Shown here piece by piece: positions 1 through 7,063 of a stretch of 22,180 nucleotides of DNA (positions within the stretch are counted from its first letter, which is position 1; each line of letters opens with the position of its first letter). Source of the DNA: Bacteroidota bacterium (GTDB lineage: Bacteria > Bacteroidota > Bacteroidia > Chitinophagales > Chitinophagaceae). Made by a program: the position numbers and the translations under genes. The stretch is from contig JAEZRB010000141.1 of assembly GCA_023412975.1 (NCBI GenBank), forward strand, positions 1 to 22,180, given 5' to 3'. The notes beneath the pieces are model-generated. The model did no database searches. It worked only from the letters and a program-made list of their open reading frames with translations, and was not told where the DNA came from.

Positions 1-1563
1 CCCGCCTTCCATCCACTGGTATAGTTCATTTGCGTTCTCCAGCATCCGGTGCTGTACGTAGATCTTTTCCTGCTGGTCTCGCGAAAACGCCAGGTCGAGC
101 CTGTTCAAAACACCGGTGTCGACGAAATTCTGCATCTCGGTCTGGTATAGGAAATCGGTGACAAAATGCTGTTCACCGAAAAAGAACCAGTTTCTTCCGT
201 TGGCGCCGCTGGCATCTCTTTCAGAAAGAAAAGACCTGAATGGCGCGACACCTGTGCCGGGACCGATCATGATCACATCACGTTCAGGAGCGGGTAGTTT
301 AAAGTTGCGATCCTTGTGTACATAAAATGTGATGGGCGTGTTCACCGGCTGGTCACCCAAAAACTCACTGCACAATCCATAGCGTTGCTCATCCAAAGCC
401 AGGAATCTGTCCCGGGCCACGGTGATATGCACTTCCTGGTTGCCATGTGCAAGAGGGGAAGATGCCACTGAATACAGTCTCGGCGCGATCGGCATCAATA
501 TCTTTATTACTTCTATAAATTGTTCCGCGTTCTTCACGGGATAAATACGCAGCAGGTCAACAAGGTCCATCCTGGTATCCGGAATTTCCTGTCCAATGAT
601 GCCGGCATATTTTTTTATGGTAGAAGTCAGCAGGTAGCAAATACCGAGATGCTGCTCGAGTAGCTGTTTTACAGGTGCTTTGAACTTGGGTGTTTCTATT
701 TCAAGTGCCGGGTCAATACCTGTAAGCGTTATGATCCGGCTTACCACATCTTCCCTGTTGCGAGGTATGATGCCAATGGTATCTCCTGGTTCGTATTCTA
801 TCGGTTCATCTGTTCCGATCTCGATATGATAGGTTCTTTTATTCGAACCCCGGTCATTAAGATTGATATTGGCAATTATGCTTCCGTTATAATATTTTTT
901 CCCGGCAGGCTTTTTTACCGCAGGTGTGGCCGCGGGGGTAACTACGGATTGAGCCGAACTTTCCAATGCGCTCAAGACTTTCTCAAACCACTGCTTCGCG
1001 TCTTCTTCATAGTCAACATCGCATTTTTGCAAAGGCACTACCCGTTTGGCTCCAAACTTATTAAACTGGCTGTCCACATCCTCGCCTGTCTTGCAAAACA
1101 TAGGATATGAACTATCACCCAGCGCCAGCACACTGAATTTTAATTTGGAAAGATCAAGGGTTGATTGATGAATAAAGTCGTAGAATTTTTTTGCGGGTAT
1201 AGGAGGCTCTCCTTCTCCCTGCGTACTGATCACTACAAAAAAATAATCTTCTTTAGCCAGATCAGTGATGCGATATTGATCGAGTCCGACCAGTTTAGCA
1301 TTGACACCTTTCTTTTTGGCAACGGCGGCCAATTGCGTTGCAAGCCTTTTGGCATTGCCTGTTTCCGTACCAAACGCAAGCGTTATCTTCTTTATTGACG
1401 TGGACGGGGAAGCCACTGCGGTACCATTTGTACCCGCGGGTGATCCATTAGCCACCAGGCCCGACAAATATCCATTGATCCATATCAGCTCCTCCTTTGA
1501 GTAGCTGTCGATCAGCTCGTGTAGTTTTTTAAGTTTTACTTCCTCCAGCATACCAGCCCTCAT
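1..1563 (-). CDS. cysJ: Sulfite reductase (NADPH) flavoprotein, CysJ-type, 3' end cut by window edge
   Basis: This diflavin reductase passes electrons from NADPH through FAD and FMN to the siroheme sulfite reductase subunit in sulfate assimilation. The visible 521 residues have the family order. A flavodoxin-like FMN domain starts near residue 60 (TLAFGTETGNAKR) and is followed by an Ala/Pro/Lys-rich linker. The FAD-binding motif RLYSVASSP begins at 362 and the NADP-binding motif GPGTGVAPFRSF at 434. Compared with E. coli CysJ, roughly the last 60 residues lie beyond the left edge. The ATG overlaps the cobA stop as ATGA, suggesting translational coupling; a second ATG four codons on (Met5) is also possible. 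The hemoprotein partner gene is not visible. Other diflavin reductases share this layout, but the cys context favours CysJ. Confidence 0.9.
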   Translation of the reverse strand, partial: MRAGMLEEVKLKKLHELIDSYSKEELIWINGYLSGLVANGSPAGTNGTAVASPSTSIKKITLAFGTETGNAKRLATQLAAVAKKKGVNAKLVGLDQYRITDLAKEDYFFVVISTQGEGEPPIPAKKFYDFIHQSTLDLSKLKFSVLALGDSSYPMFCKTGEDVDSQFNKFGAKRVVPLQKCDVDYEEDAKQWFEKVLSALESSAQSVVTPAATPAVKKPAGKKYYNGSIIANINLNDRGSNKRTYHIEIGTDEPIEYEPGDTIGIIPRNREDVVSRIITLTGIDPALEIETPKFKAPVKQLLEQHLGICYLLTSTIKKYAGIIGQEIPDTRMDLVDLLRIYPVKNAEQFIEVIKILMPIAPRLYSVASSPLAHGNQEVHITVARDRFLALDEQRYGLCSEFLGDQPVNTPITFYVHKDRNFKLPAPERDVIMIGPGTGVAPFRSFLSERDASGANGRNWFFFGEQHFVTDFLYQTEMQNFVDTGVLNRLDLAFSRDQQEKIYVQHRMLENANELYQWMEGG

Positions 1564-2360
1564 TTTAGGGTAACCAATTGATTAAAAACAGAACCCTTCT
1601 CACCAGCCTGATACCATTTGAATTTTTCATGCAACTTTACCACTTCCCCGATGATCACCATGGAGGGTGAACTGAATTGCATGCCTGCAAAATCAATCGA
1701 ACAATTCTTTATCGTAGTGAGATGAACTTCCTGGTGCGAAGTAGTTGCCTGCTCGATCACTGCCAAAGGTGTGAACGGGTTCCGGGTATAACGCAACAAT
1801 AATTCTGTTAGGCTAAACAAATTCCTGGCGGCCATATAAAACACCAGCGTGTCGCCGGATCTTGACCAGGACTTCCATTTTTCGGGTGAATAGTGACTGC
1901 ATGGATTAAAGCTGATAAACTGCACACCTTTCGCGTATCCTCTTGCTGTAAGTGGTATCCCGGCATAAGCCGATACGCCTGAAGCGGCGGTAATCCCTGG
2001 TATGATCTCGAAAGGAATTTCATGTTGCTGTAATGCTTCGAGCTCGTCGAGCACATTACTGAAAAAAGCAACATCGCCACCTTTCAGGCGAAGCACGGTT
2101 TTGCCGTTTCGCGCATGGCCGACTAACAGTTTATTGATATCATCCTGCGCTACCGAGCCATCGTGGTAACCTTGTTTGCCGGTCATTAACGTCAGAACAT
2201 CTTTCCGCGCGTGCGTATCTATAATGAGGGGATTCACCAGGCGGTCAACCAGGATTACGTCCGCCTCTGCGAGGGCTTTCTGTAGCCTGATAGTGATCAA
2301 ATCAGGATCACCGGGGCCTGCGCCGGCTATGATTACTTTTCCAGTTGCCGCTGAGTTCAT
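1560..2360 (-). CDS. cobA: Uroporphyrinogen-III C-methyltransferase (SUMT)
   Basis: SUMT methylates uroporphyrinogen III twice with S-adenosylmethionine to give precorrin-2, the precursor of siroheme, which is the cofactor of sulfite reductase. At 266 residues it is a single-domain enzyme, not the fused CysG. Visible family motifs are the N-terminal GAGPGDPDLIT (residues 13-23), RLKGGD (91-96), IPGITAASGVSAYAGIPLT, and FYMAARNL. The usual GGDPF stretch reads GGDVAFF and the segment after IPLT is divergent, so it belongs to a variant subgroup. It lies 32 nt after cysN and overlaps the cysJ start by 4 nt. The precorrin-2 dehydrogenase/ferrochelatase step is not encoded here. Its position argues for siroheme rather than cobalamin synthesis. 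Confidence 0.88.
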   Translation of the reverse strand: MNSAATGKVIIAGAGPGDPDLITIRLQKALAEADVILVDRLVNPLIIDTHARKDVLTLMTGKQGYHDGSVAQDDINKLLVGHARNGKTVLRLKGGDVAFFSNVLDELEALQQHEIPFEIIPGITAASGVSAYAGIPLTARGYAKGVQFISFNPCSHYSPEKWKSWSRSGDTLVFYMAARNLFSLTELLLRYTRNPFTPLAVIEQATTSHQEVHLTTIKNCSIDFAGMQFSSPSMVIIGEVVKLHEKFKWYQAGEKGSVFNQLVTLK

Positions 2361-2392
2361 TGGTTTAATGGTTTGGTTTACTACAATTGGGC

Positions 2393-3634
2393 TTATTTTA
2401 ATAATACAGCGGCTACTGTACTGTTGCCTGTTTCATCTATGAGGACTGCGCTGCCATTCACTTTCAGCTGATCGAACGCATCATAAGCCAGGGGTGAAGC
2501 TGTTTTGATCGTTGCTTTCACCACTTCGTTCAATTTAACCTGGCCTTCTACTGGTTGATGCTGAAGCGTGTTGACATCGAGTTTGTATTCAATATTTTTT
2601 ACGACCGCTTTTACCAGGCGGCTGTTGTGTTGAAGAAAATATTTATTGCCTGCCTGCAAGGGTTTCTCATCAAGCCAGCAAAGCAACACTTCGAGCTCAT
2701 TACCAACTTTGGGCAGGTTGTCGGCGTTAACAATGGCATCTCCACGACTGATATCAATGTCGTTGTCGAGATGAATCACCACGCTTTGAGGCGCGAATAC
2801 TTCTTCCACTTCATTACCACCGGTCTCGAGTTTACTGATGGTGGTCTCAATGCCTGCCGGCAAAACTTTAACCCGGTCGCCTTTTTTATAAACACCGCTG
2901 AGCATTTTTCCGGCATAACCGCGGTAATCGTGCAGGTCACCGGTTTGAGGCCTTATTACAAACTGCACCTGGAAACGTGCATCTACCAGGTTTGTATCGC
3001 TGGCGATCTCAACTTCCTCCAACACCTGCAGCAATGGCCTACCGTCGTACCAGTCGATATTTGTTGAGCGATCGACAATATTGTCGCCGTTCAGGGCGCT
3101 GATGGGTATATAGGAAATATCTTTTAACCCGAGTTGCTTCGCTACGTTGGCGTAATCGATCACGATATTGTTGAAGACATCCTGGGAATATTCCACCAGG
3201 TCCATCTTATTGATCGCGACAACCACGTGTGGTATTTTGAGTAACGAAGCAATGATGGAATGGCGACGCGTTTGCTCCACTACACCCTGCCTCGCATCAA
3301 CAAGAATGATGATCAGGTTGGAATTGGATGCACCTGTGATCATATTCCTCGTGTACTGCACATGACCGGGGGCATCAGCGATTATGAATTTTCTTTTGGG
3401 TGTGGTGAAATACCTATAGGCTACATCGATGGTAATTCCCTGCTCACGCTCTGCACGAAGTCCATCGGTAAGCAGGGCCAGGTCTACTGAACCATCTGTC
3501 CTGTTTTTGGTAGAACGCTCGAGTGCTTCCAGCTGATCGACCAGGATATTTTTGCTGTCGTACAGCAGCCGGCCGATCAATGTGCTTTTGCCATCATCCA
3601 CACTCCCTGCCGTGATAAATCTTAATAAATCCAT
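2393..3634 (-). CDS. cysN: Sulfate adenylyltransferase subunit 1 (GTPase)
   Basis: CysN is the GTPase subunit of ATP sulfurylase; GTP hydrolysis drives formation of APS from ATP and sulfate by CysD. The 413-residue protein has an EF-Tu-like G domain: P-loop GSVDDGKST at residues 10-18, the switch region with EREQGITIDVAYRYF near 62-76, DAPGH at 87-91 and NKMD at 142-145. Two beta-barrel domains follow, with motifs such as VQFVIRPQ. There is no C-terminal APS kinase domain, so this is not a CysNC fusion. That fits the APS-reducing CysH encoded upstream, which needs no PAPS. It is separated from cysD by about 70 nt that include a heptamer tandem repeat. Confidence 0.95.
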   Translation of the reverse strand: MDLLRFITAGSVDDGKSTLIGRLLYDSKNILVDQLEALERSTKNRTDGSVDLALLTDGLRAEREQGITIDVAYRYFTTPKRKFIIADAPGHVQYTRNMITGASNSNLIIILVDARQGVVEQTRRHSIIASLLKIPHVVVAINKMDLVEYSQDVFNNIVIDYANVAKQLGLKDISYIPISALNGDNIVDRSTNIDWYDGRPLLQVLEEVEIASDTNLVDARFQVQFVIRPQTGDLHDYRGYAGKMLSGVYKKGDRVKVLPAGIETTISKLETGGNEVEEVFAPQSVVIHLDNDIDISRGDAIVNADNLPKVGNELEVLLCWLDEKPLQAGNKYFLQHNSRLVKAVVKNIEYKLDVNTLQHQPVEGQVKLNEVVKATIKTASPLAYDAFDQLKVNGSAVLIDETGNSTVAAVLLK

Positions 3635-3680
3635 TTAAACTATTCTTTAATATCGCTTATGAATTAAATTACTCTTACCC

Positions 3681-3708
3681 ACTCACCACTCACCACTCAC
3701 TACTCACT
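3681..3708. repeat. Heptamer tandem repeat, four copies, between cysN and cysD
   Basis: Four head-to-tail 7-bp units, ACTCACC ACTCACC ACTCACT ACTCACT, with no spacer. On the coding (minus) strand this reads as AGTGAGT/GGTGAGT units that begin within the cysD stop codon. The TAG stop of cysD is plus positions 3707-3709, so the stop sits in the last unit. The units carry TGA and TAG in more than one frame. It is probably a slippage-prone intergenic repeat; no function can be read from it. Confidence 0.85.
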
Positions 3709-4615
3709 AGAAATACCCATTCTTCTTCCTGTCTTCCATCGCCGCCTCAGTCACCCTGTCATCGATCCTTGTCTCCCCTCTCTCGCTGATACGTGTTGAT
3801 ATGATCTCGTTGATCACTTCATCCAGGGTGGACGCGCTGGATTCTACCGCAGCCGTACAGGTCATATCACCCACCGTGCGGTAGCGAACCTGCTTTTTCA
3901 AAATGATGTCGGTGGGTTCGATATCGATAAAATCTGATACCGCCACCAACTGGCCTTCGTGATTGATCACTTCGCGTTCATGCGCGAAATAGATAGATGG
4001 CAATTCGATATTTTCTTTCCGGATATAATTCCAGATATCGAGTTCTGTCCAGTTGCTGATAGGAAATACCCTCACATTTTCACCTTTATGAATACGGCCA
4101 TTGTATATATTCCAGAGTTCGGGGCGCTGCAGTTTTGGATCCCACTGACCAAATTCATCACGTACAGAAAATATACGCTCCTTGGCCCTGGCTTTTTCCT
4201 CATCCCTCCTCGCGCCGCCAATGCAGGCATCGAAACCAAACTCTTCAATAGTGTCGAGCAGGGTATGTGTCTGCAACCAGTTACGGCTGGCGAACTTGCC
4301 TTTTGGTTCTGTCAGTTTTTTCTGCCTGATGGTATCTTCCACTTTTCTGACAACCAGAGTGGCATCTACTTCCCGCGCCAGCTGATCGCGGAAAGCGAGG
4401 GCTTCGGGAAAGTTGTGACCTGTATCGATGTGAACCAGTGAAAATGGTATCCTGCCCGGCGCAAAAGCCTTCTTTGCCAGGTGCACCAGGGTGATTGAAT
4501 CCTTGCCTCCACTAAAGAGTAGCGCCGGCCTTTCAAACTGGGCAGCCACTTCCCTCATGATATGAATGCTTTCCGCTTCAAGCTGTTCTAAATAATCCAA
4601 CCGGTATTTACCCAT
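3707..4615 (-). CDS. cysD: Sulfate adenylyltransferase subunit 2
   Basis: CysD is the catalytic subunit of heterodimeric ATP sulfurylase and adenylates sulfate to APS. The 302-residue length is normal for the family. The PP-loop SGGKDS is at residues 35-40, followed by TLVHLAKKAF, then HIDTGHNFPEAL and FDACIGGARRDEEKARAKER. The C-terminal tail RKKNGYF is also typical. It lies between cysH and cysN on the same strand. The 54-nt gap from cysH holds a GTCTAC/GTAGAC inverted repeat, so cysDN may have some regulation of its own. The identification is secure. Confidence 0.96.
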   Translation of the reverse strand: MGKYRLDYLEQLEAESIHIMREVAAQFERPALLFSGGKDSITLVHLAKKAFAPGRIPFSLVHIDTGHNFPEALAFRDQLAREVDATLVVRKVEDTIRQKKLTEPKGKFASRNWLQTHTLLDTIEEFGFDACIGGARRDEEKARAKERIFSVRDEFGQWDPKLQRPELWNIYNGRIHKGENVRVFPISNWTELDIWNYIRKENIELPSIYFAHEREVINHEGQLVAVSDFIDIEPTDIILKKQVRYRTVGDMTCTAAVESSASTLDEVINEIISTRISERGETRIDDRVTEAAMEDRKKNGYF

Positions 4616-4631
4616 ATAGATATTTCTTTAT

Positions 4632-4650
4632 GTCTACAATATTAGTAGAC
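4632..4650. promoter_or_regulatory. Inverted repeat GTCTAC-N7-GTAGAC, candidate operator upstream of cysD
   Basis: A perfect dyad: GTCTAC (4632-4637), the 7-bp AATATTA spacer, then GTAGAC (4645-4650). It sits in the short gap between cysH and cysD. On the coding strand it overlaps TAATATTG, which matches the Bacteroidota -7 box TAnnTTTG at 7 of 8 positions. A similar sequence, TTAGTCTACCA against TAAGTCTACTA here, lies just upstream of the -33 element of the peroxiredoxin-cysH promoter. A binding site for the nearby Rrf2 regulator is an inference only; a short RNA hairpin is the alternative. Confidence 0.5.
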
Positions 4651-4669
4651 TTATAATGCAAAAAAATTT

Positions 4670-5377
4670 TTACCCAGTTTTAGTCATCGATGCATGAAGT
4701 CCACATTCCTTTTGCGATGTCTCCCACCACCAGCGACCGGCCCTCGGATCTTCGCCTGGTTCGATAGCGCGGGTGCATGGTGCGCAACCAATACTGATAT
4801 ATCCTTTATCATGCAGGGAATTGTAAGGAACAAAGTGTTCCTTTAAGTAATTCATTACCTCTTCGAAAGACCAGTTGATAAGAGGATTGAACTTATACAA
4901 CTGTTTCTCCTCCGACCATTCTATCATCGGCATTTGCCGGCGATTGTCTGACTGGCCCGCTCTCAATCCCGTGATCCAGACTTTAGCCCCTTCCAGTGCG
5001 CGGTTCAGGGGCTTTACTTTCCTGATATAGCAGCATTCCTTGCGGTTTTCAACCGACTCATAAAAGCTGTTGATGCCTTTTACCATTACAAACTCTTCCA
5101 CGTCCGGAGCTTCGGGAAAAAATATACGAATAGTTTTTTTGTAGCGGGCGATAGTTTTATCAAGTAACTCATAGGTTTCGTTGAACAGCCGCCCGGTATC
5201 GATCGTGAAAATTGAAACATCGATATTATGCTTAAAAATAACATCGGTCAATACCTGGTCTTCCTGTCCAAGCGAGGATGAAAAAACAACCTTGCCGGGA
5301 AACAGTTCGGCCACCAGGCCAACTGCTTCCGGCAAAGTGCTGTCTTCGATCTTTTTTATAAGGTCGGGGGTTAGCAT
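4670..5377 (-). CDS. cysH: Adenylylsulfate (APS) reductase, iron-sulfur type
   Basis: This enzyme reduces APS to sulfite and AMP using thioredoxin-type electrons. The 235-residue protein has the PP-loop-like SSSLGQEDQ near residues 33-41 and FTIDTGRLF at 57-65. It has the cysteine pairs that bind the [4Fe-4S] cluster of APS-type reductases: Cys115-Cys116 (KECCYIRK) and Cys198-x-x-Cys201 (IGCAPC). The catalytic-tail motif KECGLH is at 223-228. PAPS-specific CysH lacks the two cysteine pairs. APS specificity agrees with the absence of any APS kinase domain in the cluster. The start codon overlaps the peroxiredoxin stop (TAATG), so the two are probably translationally coupled. Confidence 0.94.
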   Translation of the reverse strand: MLTPDLIKKIEDSTLPEAVGLVAELFPGKVVFSSSLGQEDQVLTDVIFKHNIDVSIFTIDTGRLFNETYELLDKTIARYKKTIRIFFPEAPDVEEFVMVKGINSFYESVENRKECCYIRKVKPLNRALEGAKVWITGLRAGQSDNRRQMPMIEWSEEKQLYKFNPLINWSFEEVMNYLKEHFVPYNSLHDKGYISIGCAPCTRAIEPGEDPRAGRWWWETSQKECGLHASMTKTG

Positions 5378-6015
5378 TAATCGAGGTTCGGTTGAGGAGT
5401 ATAACGTAAATAAGGCTTCACGATCTTTACACCTTTAGGGAATTTTTTAATAGCGTCTTCTGTTGACACAGCCGGTACCACGATCACATCCTCACCATGA
5501 TTCCAGTTGGCTGGTGTAGCCACGCTATGGTTGGCAGTCAGCTGGAGCGAATCCACAACACGGAGGATCTCAAAGAAATTCCGGCCGGTAGAAGCGGGAT
5601 AGGTAATCATGAGTTTGACCGTTTTATCAGGTGCGATCACAAACAGTGAGCGAACCGTAGCGGTTGCAGATGCATTGGGATGGATCATATCGTACAGGGT
5701 AGCCACATTCCTGTCCTCATCGGCGATGATGGGAAAGTTCACGTTGCAGTTTTGGGTCTCATTGATATCATTTACCCACCCGCGATGTTTATCCAAAGGA
5801 TCAACGCTCACCGCTAAAACTTTTACATTACGCTTTGCAAACTCTTCGTTCAATAGGGCGGTTCTTCCAAGTTCCGTTGTACAAACGGGTGTATAATCAG
5901 CAGGATGCGAAAACAGAATACCCCAACTATTGCCCAGGTATTCATAAAAATCAATTTCACCGGCAGTGGTTTGTGCTTTAAAATTGGGAGCAACATCCCC
6001 AAGACGTAATGACAT
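5377..6015 (-). CDS. 1-Cys peroxiredoxin (Prx6 family)
   Basis: A thiol peroxidase that reduces hydrogen peroxide and organic hydroperoxides through a single peroxidatic cysteine. The 212-residue length and C-terminal extension fit the Prx6 group. The motif HPADYTPVCTTELG carries Cys45. Other family features are VDPLDKHRGWVNDI, FPIIADEDRNVATLYDMI and the LRVVDSLQL stretch. It is the first gene after the predicted cys promoter and shares a base between its TAA and the cysH ATG. That puts peroxide defence and sulfate reduction in one transcript, plausibly because the same thiol pool is involved. It is the only non-assimilatory gene in the unit. Subfamily assignment is by motif only. Confidence 0.93.
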   Translation of the reverse strand: MSLRLGDVAPNFKAQTTAGEIDFYEYLGNSWGILFSHPADYTPVCTTELGRTALLNEEFAKRNVKVLAVSVDPLDKHRGWVNDINETQNCNVNFPIIADEDRNVATLYDMIHPNASATATVRSLFVIAPDKTVKLMITYPASTGRNFFEILRVVDSLQLTANHSVATPANWNHGEDVIVVPAVSTEDAIKKFPKGVKIVKPYLRYTPQPNLD

Positions 6016-6052
6016 AACTTATAGATTTAATTGAATTATAGAATCAGGTGAA

Positions 6053-6083
6053 CAAAAATACATACAAATGAATACCCCACCAA
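6053..6083 (-). promoter_or_regulatory. Predicted promoter of the peroxiredoxin-cysH-D-N-cobA-J operon
   Basis: On the minus strand TATTTTTG (6060-6053) matches the Bacteroidota -7 consensus TAnnTTTG exactly. A TTGG (6083-6080) lies 19 bp upstream, the expected place for the -33 TTTG/TTG element. The start site should fall near 6048, leaving a leader of about 30 nt before the peroxiredoxin ATG. Just upstream, TTAGTCTACCA (6097-6087) resembles the dyad in front of cysD. A second short palindrome, ACCAAGCTGGT, covers the -33 region at about 6079-6089. Confidence 0.65.
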
Positions 6084-6143
6084 GCTGGTAGACTAAAAAG
6101 AGCCAATCAAATCGCTAACAATCGTTTGTCAAAAAAATGCAGA

Positions 6144-6551
6144 TCAAACAACAAGATCGTCCAATGTCCTGTTTTCAAGAACGTTTAGGGTAGCGTCGCG
6201 CACTTCGATCATCATATCATGAAGTCCGCAATTTGTTTCGTTACAATTTTTGCAACGCTCATAAAAATAGAGGCTTACACAGGGTAGCATGGCTATGGGT
6301 CCATTTACCAGTCTTACAATGGTGGCTACTTTTACTTTCGAGGGTGGCTGTTTCAGGAAATAACCGCCGCCCTTACCTTTCTTACTATCAAGTATGCCGG
6401 CTTTCTTTAGTTCGAGCAGTATATTTTCGAGAAATTTTAACGGAATCCTTTTCTTCTTGGCTATTTCGGAAATAAGCACAGGTCCCTTATCATAGCGCTC
6501 CGACAGGTAGGTCAAAGCTTTAAACGCATATTGTGACTTTTTCGATAGCAT
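6144..6551 (-). CDS. Rrf2 family transcriptional regulator with four cysteines
   Basis: A 135-residue Rrf2 protein of the IscR/CymR/NsrR superfamily. The winged helix-turn-helix is N-terminal: YAFKALTYLSER, then ISEIAKKKRIPLKFLENIL (the recognition part, about residues 27-45) and the wing DSKKGKGGGYFLKQ. The second half has Cys91, Cys100, Cys103 and Cys108. IscR and NsrR use three cysteines here to bind an iron-sulfur cluster, but this spacing (x8, x2, x4) differs from theirs. Cluster or thiol sensing is therefore plausible but not shown. It lies directly upstream of the sulfur operon on the same strand, so it is the natural candidate to control it, as CymR controls cysteine genes in Bacillus. 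No clear terminator separates it from the operon. Confidence 0.9.
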   Translation of the reverse strand: MLSKKSQYAFKALTYLSERYDKGPVLISEIAKKKRIPLKFLENILLELKKAGILDSKKGKGGGYFLKQPPSKVKVATIVRLVNGPIAMLPCVSLYFYERCKNCNETNCGLHDMMIEVRDATLNVLENRTLDDLVV

Positions 6552-6630
6552 AGTTATAACCGGTATGACATGTCTTGTATGGGCAGCGGCTTTGTACCAT
6601 GATCAAATTCCTATTAAAATAATACAAATC

Positions 6631-7035
6631 TTATCCTGGCTGGTTCTGAAGCTCCAATTTATAATGAATTGGTGAATTTTTGCGCAACATCGCCGATACC
6701 CCGCAATATTTTTCCAGCGACAGGTCAATAGCCTTCCGGACCTTGCCTTCATTCTCCTGTACGGTATTTAATTTATAAGTGATCCAGATATCTTTAAAAA
6801 CCCGTGGATGTTCAGTGGTTTGCTCGGTTTCCACATCGATCACGAGATCTGAAAACTGGACCCGCATCTTCTGTAGAATATCCACGATATCAATGCCTGA
6901 ACAAGCCGCGATGGCTGATAACAGCAGGGCCTTTGGATTGGGCCCTTCCTTCCGATTGCCATCGATCGAAAAGACATTCTGCTCTAATTGACTTTCAAAT
7001 GCTTGTCCATGTTTCCAGGTAGTCGTTGTTTTCAT
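6631..7035 (-). CDS. OsmC family peroxide-reducing protein
   Basis: OsmC/Ohr proteins are small, dimeric, cysteine-based hydroperoxide reductases. The 134-residue length is typical. The two active cysteines are Cys45 in AIAACSGIDIVDIL and Cys111 in EKYCGVSAML. Between them lie the usual LVIDVETEQ and a KDIWITYKLN strand, and the family phrase GPNPKALLLSAIAAC precedes the first cysteine. It looks like a YhfA/OsmC-type member rather than true Ohr, but substrate cannot be told. It follows the cation transporter by 28 nt and is probably the last gene of the lptF/G-CDF-osmC unit. With the nearby peroxiredoxin this is the second peroxide-defence gene next to the cys cluster. Confidence 0.9.
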   Translation of the reverse strand: MKTTTTWKHGQAFESQLEQNVFSIDGNRKEGPNPKALLLSAIAACSGIDIVDILQKMRVQFSDLVIDVETEQTTEHPRVFKDIWITYKLNTVQENEGKVRKAIDLSLEKYCGVSAMLRKNSPIHYKLELQNQPG

Positions 7036-7063
7036 CTGATCTTTTGATTTGTGCTTCTATGAT

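Noticed and set aside
116..1504. Plus-strand open frames of 67-94 residues at the left end
   Set aside because: All lie inside the continuous minus-strand CysJ reading frame with its FMN, FAD and NADP motifs, and have no family features.
2393..5377. APS kinase (CysC) or PAPS-dependent pathway
   Set aside because: CysN ends without a kinase domain, no separate cysC is present, and CysH has the APS-type iron-sulfur cysteines.
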